This document shows positions 6,736 to 9,042 of a DNA stretch of 9,042 bases, piece after piece. Within the stretch, counting starts at the first letter, position 1; every line of letters starts with the position of its first letter. The notes below the pieces were generated by a model. That model made no database searches and had not been told where the DNA came from. It saw only the letters and a program-made list of their open reading frames with translations. The position numbers and the translations under genes were made by a program. Source of the DNA: Faecalibacterium sp. CAG:74 (lineage in GTDB: Bacteria > Bacillota > Clostridia > Christensenellales > Aristaeellaceae); assembly GCA_000437595.1 (NCBI GenBank), contig FR899865.1, positions 1 through 9,042 of the forward strand, read 5' to 3'.

Positions 6736-6815
6736 CAAGGGACGCTGTCCCTTGACCCTGCAAGGGGCAGATGCCCCTTGACCCCTTTTCGCGATTGAGT
6801 TGGTCGCGCTTTCAT
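6736..6815 (-). repeat. GC-rich tandem hairpin repeat, right copy, inverted relative to 74-156
   Basis: Read on the minus strand this copy gives ATGAAA, the leader ACCAACTCAATCGCG (6790-6804), AAAAGGGGT, then CAAGGGGC-ATCT-GCCCCTTG (6761-6780) and CAAGGGAC-AGC-GTCCCTTG (6736-6754). The leader is identical over 15 nt to 85-99, and the two hairpins keep the 25-nt spacing, but the GGGGC and GGGAC stem types occur in swapped order. Confidence 0.85.
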
Positions 6816-6888
6816 GCTCCTTCCGCGTGCAGCTTTTTGGTGCTTCGCCTAAGCCCCTGTTTGCTCCCCCAACTTGCCGTGAAGAATA

Positions 6889-7470
6889 TCATGCTTCCGG
6901 TGACGCCGTTGCTGCCGCATCCTCCGCGACATACACCGCCGCCCCATCCATGCTCACATTTTCCAGCAGCTCCGTCAGGAACAAGTACAGCGCGTGATGA
7001 TCCCGCGCCAGATTATACCCCGATAGAATCAGCAGTTCGCCGGAATCCGCCAGCACCATCAGCGTAATTTTGTCCTCGCCGTCGCCAAAGGCGTCGTTCA
7101 CCACGCCGCCGAGAATGCAGAAGCCGGGCTGGGCGTCAAAATCCATCGTCTCGCTGGTCTTGGGGTCGAAATCCTGCATCAGGACGGGCAGCGCCGCCGC
7201 CGGGTCTTCATCCGGCACGCGGGAAATCACCATCGCCACCACGCGCGAATCTCCACGCACAAGCGTGATGCGCCCCTCCGCCATCTCCACATGCGCGTCC
7301 TCCGGCAAAACCACGTTGAAGGGCGCAAGTGCGCTTTCCGGCACGGCGGTCAGCATCGGCGTGGGCGCGGGCGTGCCGGTCGGGGCTGTCGTTTCTTCCG
7401 CCAGCGGGCAGGAGAAGGTTATCAGGGAAAAAAGAAGCATCAGGCAAAGCAGCCGCGTCATGCGCCGCAT
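6889..7470 (-). CDS. Small secreted protein of unknown function
   Basis: I do not recognise this 193-aa protein. Its N-terminus is a clear signal peptide: basic MRRMTR, a hydrophobic core at about 7-20, and a possible cleavage after PLA (22-24). A Cys at position 21 lies in TFSC, a poor lipobox, so a lipoprotein is less likely. A Thr/Pro/Ala-rich linker follows (about 27-41), then an acidic globular domain (about 50-175) beginning FNVVLPEDAHVEM, with alternating beta-strand-like segments and a final helix FLTELLENV. This outline resembles the PsbP/DcrB-like fold found in many small bacterial exported proteins, but that is a weak inference. Start choice: GGAGG is only 3 nt from ATG 7476 but 9 nt from ATG 7470, so I prefer 7470; 7476 is possible. 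A near-consensus promoter (7508-7536) precedes it. It is divergent from the YczE-family gene and convergent with GH31. Confidence 0.75.
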   Translation of the reverse strand: MRRMTRLLCLMLLFSLITFSCPLAEETTAPTGTPAPTPMLTAVPESALAPFNVVLPEDAHVEMAEGRITLVRGDSRVVAMVISRVPDEDPAAALPVLMQDFDPKTSETMDFDAQPGFCILGGVVNDAFGDGEDKITLMVLADSGELLILSGYNLARDHHALYLFLTELLENVSMDGAAVYVAEDAAATASPEA

Positions 7471-7507
7471 GGTCATGCACCTCCGTTAAAAGCAGTTTCG
7501 TGTCTTC

Positions 7508-7536
7508 ATCATACCGCATTTGCGCGCGGATGTCAA
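7508..7536 (-). promoter_or_regulatory. Promoter of the secreted-protein gene
   Basis: On the minus strand a perfect TTGACA (7531-7536) and TATGAT (7508-7513) are separated by exactly 17 nt. This is the best sigma-A promoter in the window and predicts a short leader of about 30 nt starting near 7501. It suggests strong, possibly constitutive expression. Confidence 0.85.
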
Positions 7537-7573
7537 TTTGCGAAATGTAACACTTCCTTTTAGGGGAAAATTA

Positions 7574-7582
7574 TGATATGAT
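7574..7582 (+). promoter_or_regulatory. Candidate extended -10 promoter of the YczE-family gene
   Basis: TGATATGAT at 7574-7582 is a TGn-TATGAT extended -10 element. A second TATGAT overlaps it at 7572-7577. The hexamer 17 nt upstream (TTCCTT, 7554-7559) is a poor -35, which extended -10 promoters can tolerate. The transcript would start near 7590, about 35 nt before the coding start. Confidence 0.5.
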
Positions 7583-7624
7583 AAGGGCAGAAATTCCCGC
7601 AACACGAAGGAGGTTTTTTCCTTG

Positions 7625-8272
7625 ATGCAGAAAATCATCCGCCACCTGTTCTGCCAGCCGCACATGGCGCGCCGGATTGTTGTGCTGATTCTCAGCGTGA
7701 CGATTATGGGCGCGTGCGTGTCGGTGTTCGACCGCATTCAGTTCGGCACAGACCCCGCGTCCGTGCTGAATCTGGGCGTTGCCAATAAGCTGAACATGCT
7801 CCTTGGCACCTACCAGATGCTCTTCTACGGCGCGCTGCTCATCGTCGTGATGGCGATGCGGCAGTGGGAGTTCATCGGCCTGGGGTCGATTGCAAACATG
7901 GTGCTTGTAGGTTACTCGAAGGACTTGTTCGATGTTATCTTTAGCAGCCTGAACATCCTCAACCGCGACGCAATGGGCATGACGGAGCGCATCTGCTGGC
8001 TTGTGCCGACGCTGGGCGTGTTCATGGTCGCCGTGGCGTTCTATATGGTGGTGGAGCTTGGCAGCGGGCCGTATGACGCGATTCCGCAGATTATCTCGAA
8101 GTACGTCAAGAAAATTCCCTATGCCGTGATTCGCATGATTTACGACCTGTCCGCGATTGCCATCGGCTGGCTGCTGGGCAGCACGGTCGGGGTGGTGTCG
8201 ATTGTTACGGGCTTCTTCCTCGGCCCGATTATCGCGGCGATTGCGAAGAAATTCCGCCCATGGTTTGCGTAA
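7625..8272 (+). CDS. yczE: YczE/YyaS/YitT-family integral membrane protein
   Basis: This is a 215-aa membrane protein matching the uncharacterised YczE family in length and layout. Hydrophobic segments lie at about 17-36, 62-78, 82-98, 124-142, 166-184 and 186-207. Two related glycine-proline motifs, GTDPAS (41-46) and GSGPYD (146-151), each follow a membrane segment and suggest an internal duplication, as is usual in this family. The basic C-terminus (KKFRPW) should be cytoplasmic. The molecular function of the family is not established. AAGGAGG (7607-7613) lies 11 nt before ATG 7625 and 8 nt before an in-frame TTG at 7622, so a one-residue longer start is possible. The next gene begins 15 nt after the stop with its own GGAGG, so the two are probably co-transcribed. 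Confidence 0.85.
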   Translation: MQKIIRHLFCQPHMARRIVVLILSVTIMGACVSVFDRIQFGTDPASVLNLGVANKLNMLLGTYQMLFYGALLIVVMAMRQWEFIGLGSIANMVLVGYSKDLFDVIFSSLNILNRDAMGMTERICWLVPTLGVFMVAVAFYMVVELGSGPYDAIPQIISKYVKKIPYAVIRMIYDLSAIAIGWLLGSTVGVVSIVTGFFLGPIIAAIAKKFRPWFA

Positions 8273-8287
8273 TTTCCCGGAGGTGAC

Positions 8288-9042
8288 ATGATGCTCGCCG
8301 AAAGAATGGAATTGCTGACGAAGCGCCCGCAGGGAACGCTTTTCCCTCCGGCGCAGAACCGCGCAGCATGGGAAGCACTGCCCGCCGACGACCGCATGGA
8401 CATGGAAACGTTCATTGCCAAGTGGCGCGGTACGCCCTACCCGATGCTGCTGCTGAGCGACTACGCCGCATTCGTCCGCACGGGCAGCCGCGCACAGTGC
8501 GAAACGCCGTATTTCGCGCGTCGGCGGAAGCTCATCGCGGCGGTATTAGACGTGTGCCTGCACGGAGAATCGGCGGATTTGTCCCCGGTGGAGGATGGCT
8601 TGTGGTGCATCTGCGAGGAAACGACGTGGGCGATCAGCGCCCATGCGAACCTGACGGCGGCGCACCCGTTTCCTATCAGCGGCGAGCCGATACTGGACTT
8701 GTTCGCCGCGCAGACTGCCATGGTGCTGTCCTTTACGCTGACGCTGCTGGGCGATTGGCTTGACAGCTCCCTGCGCCAGCGGGTGACGGCGGAAATTCAG
8801 CGCCGCGCAATTGACCCGTTCCTGCACCGCAATACCGACTGGTGGATGGGGTTCACACGCAAGGATTTGTGCAACTGGACGACGTGGATTGTGTCGAACG
8901 TGATGTTCTCGGCGCGCTGCCTGCTGGACGACCCGCTGCCCGTGTACCGCCGCGCCTGCGGGATGCTCGATGCGTATCTGCGCTGCATCCCGGCGGACGG
9001 CGGCTGCGACGAGGGCGCGGCGTACTGGAACATGGCGGCGGG
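8288..9042 (+). CDS. Heparinase II/III-like protein, N-terminal part (runs off window)
   Basis: The first 251 codons are present and the frame is open to the window edge. The visible part is helix-rich, as expected for the (alpha/alpha) toroid of heparinase II/III-type polysaccharide lyases and relatives. Supporting motifs are the DPFLHRNTDWWMGF segment (W185-W186), an NW pair at 196-197 followed by TTWIVSNVMFSARCLL, and DGGCDEGAAYW (237-247), all typical of the toroid. The catalytic residues and the C-terminal beta-sheet domain lie outside the window, so neither activity nor substrate can be judged. There is no signal peptide, pointing to a cytoplasmic enzyme acting on imported oligouronides, or to a non-lyase relative. 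The start is ATG 8288 (4 nt after GGAGG) or the adjacent ATG 8291 (7 nt, slightly better spacing). It probably shares a transcript with the upstream YczE-family gene. Confidence 0.75.
   Translation, partial: MMLAERMELLTKRPQGTLFPPAQNRAAWEALPADDRMDMETFIAKWRGTPYPMLLLSDYAAFVRTGSRAQCETPYFARRRKLIAAVLDVCLHGESADLSPVEDGLWCICEETTWAISAHANLTAAHPFPISGEPILDLFAAQTAMVLSFTLTLLGDWLDSSLRQRVTAEIQRRAIDPFLHRNTDWWMGFTRKDLCNWTTWIVSNVMFSARCLLDDPLPVYRRACGMLDAYLRCIPADGGCDEGAAYWNMAA

Larger units (their letters stand above)
6395..6888. repeat. Gene-free region filled with GC-rich stem-loops
   Basis: This ~490-nt stretch lies between the GH31 terminator and the end of the secreted-protein gene. No credible coding sequence is present; open frames here have no ribosome binding site or protein-like composition. 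It contains hairpins at 6449-6466, 6467-6511 (nested), 6619-6636, 6713-6729, 6736-6754 and 6761-6780, and a direct repeat CTTGGGGG (6596-6603 and 6612-6619). An AT-richer spacer at about 6535-6595 divides the region into two blocks. It looks like an accumulation of dispersed repeat modules. Confidence 0.75.

Noticed and set aside
6373..6815. Small open frames on both strands inside the hairpin region, including a minus-strand frame beginning MKARPTQSR that resembles a frame beginning MKKSPTQSR at 74.
   Set aside because: The resemblance comes from the shared DNA repeat, not from a conserved protein. There is no ribosome binding site, and the frames translate palindromes.
74..6815. CRISPR array or transposon with terminal inverted repeats.
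   Set aside because: The repeats are palindromic units without regular unique spacers, so not CRISPR. No transposase gene and no target-site duplication were seen between or beside the inverted copies.
8368..8763. Plus-strand open frame 8368-8763 and minus-strand frames overlapping the heparinase-like gene.
   Set aside because: They are out of frame with the 8288 gene, have no ribosome binding site, and are Arg/Gly/Ala-rich shadows.

Overview
The window is GC-rich bacterial DNA (about 60% GC by eye). It has strong AAGGAGG/GGAGG ribosome binding sites, sigma-A-type promoters and short intergenic gaps. With the intracellular glycosidases, a YczE-type membrane protein and numerous GC-rich hairpin repeats, it looks like a gut-type Bacillota, class Clostridia (Oscillospirales or Christensenellales-like). 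That placement is inference; no taxonomic marker gene is present.

Left part (1-6394): a carbohydrate-degradation block. A family GH3 beta-glucosidase-like gene (minus strand, 154-2283) is divergent from a two-gene plus-strand operon. The operon holds a GH29 alpha-L-fucosidase (2560-4035) and a GH31 alpha-xylosidase of the YicI type (4105-6348). None has a signal peptide, so all three probably act in the cytoplasm on imported oligosaccharides. Removal of fucose, removal of non-reducing-end xylose and removal of glucose are three of the four steps that dismantle fucosylated xyloglucan oligosaccharides. A beta-galactosidase and a transporter would be needed and are not in the window. The divergent intergenic region has a good promoter for GH3 and candidate operators, but no convincing promoter for GH29. 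A long hairpin after GH31 ends the operon.

Middle (6395-6888) and extreme left (1-153): gene-free arrays of short GC-rich stem-loops. The left and right copies share a conserved flank and lie in opposite orientation on either side of the glycosidase block. Stem sequences differ between units by paired, compensating changes.

Right part (6889-9042): a small secreted protein of unknown function (minus strand) with a near-consensus promoter. It is divergent from a YczE-family membrane protein (7625-8272), which is followed after 15 nt by the start of a heparinase II/III-like gene that runs off the window. The lyase-like gene suggests that the right side also concerns polysaccharide or oligouronide use, but that is inference from a partial protein.

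No insertion sequence, CRISPR array, tRNA or rRNA was found. The least explained signal is the covarying hairpin repeat family.
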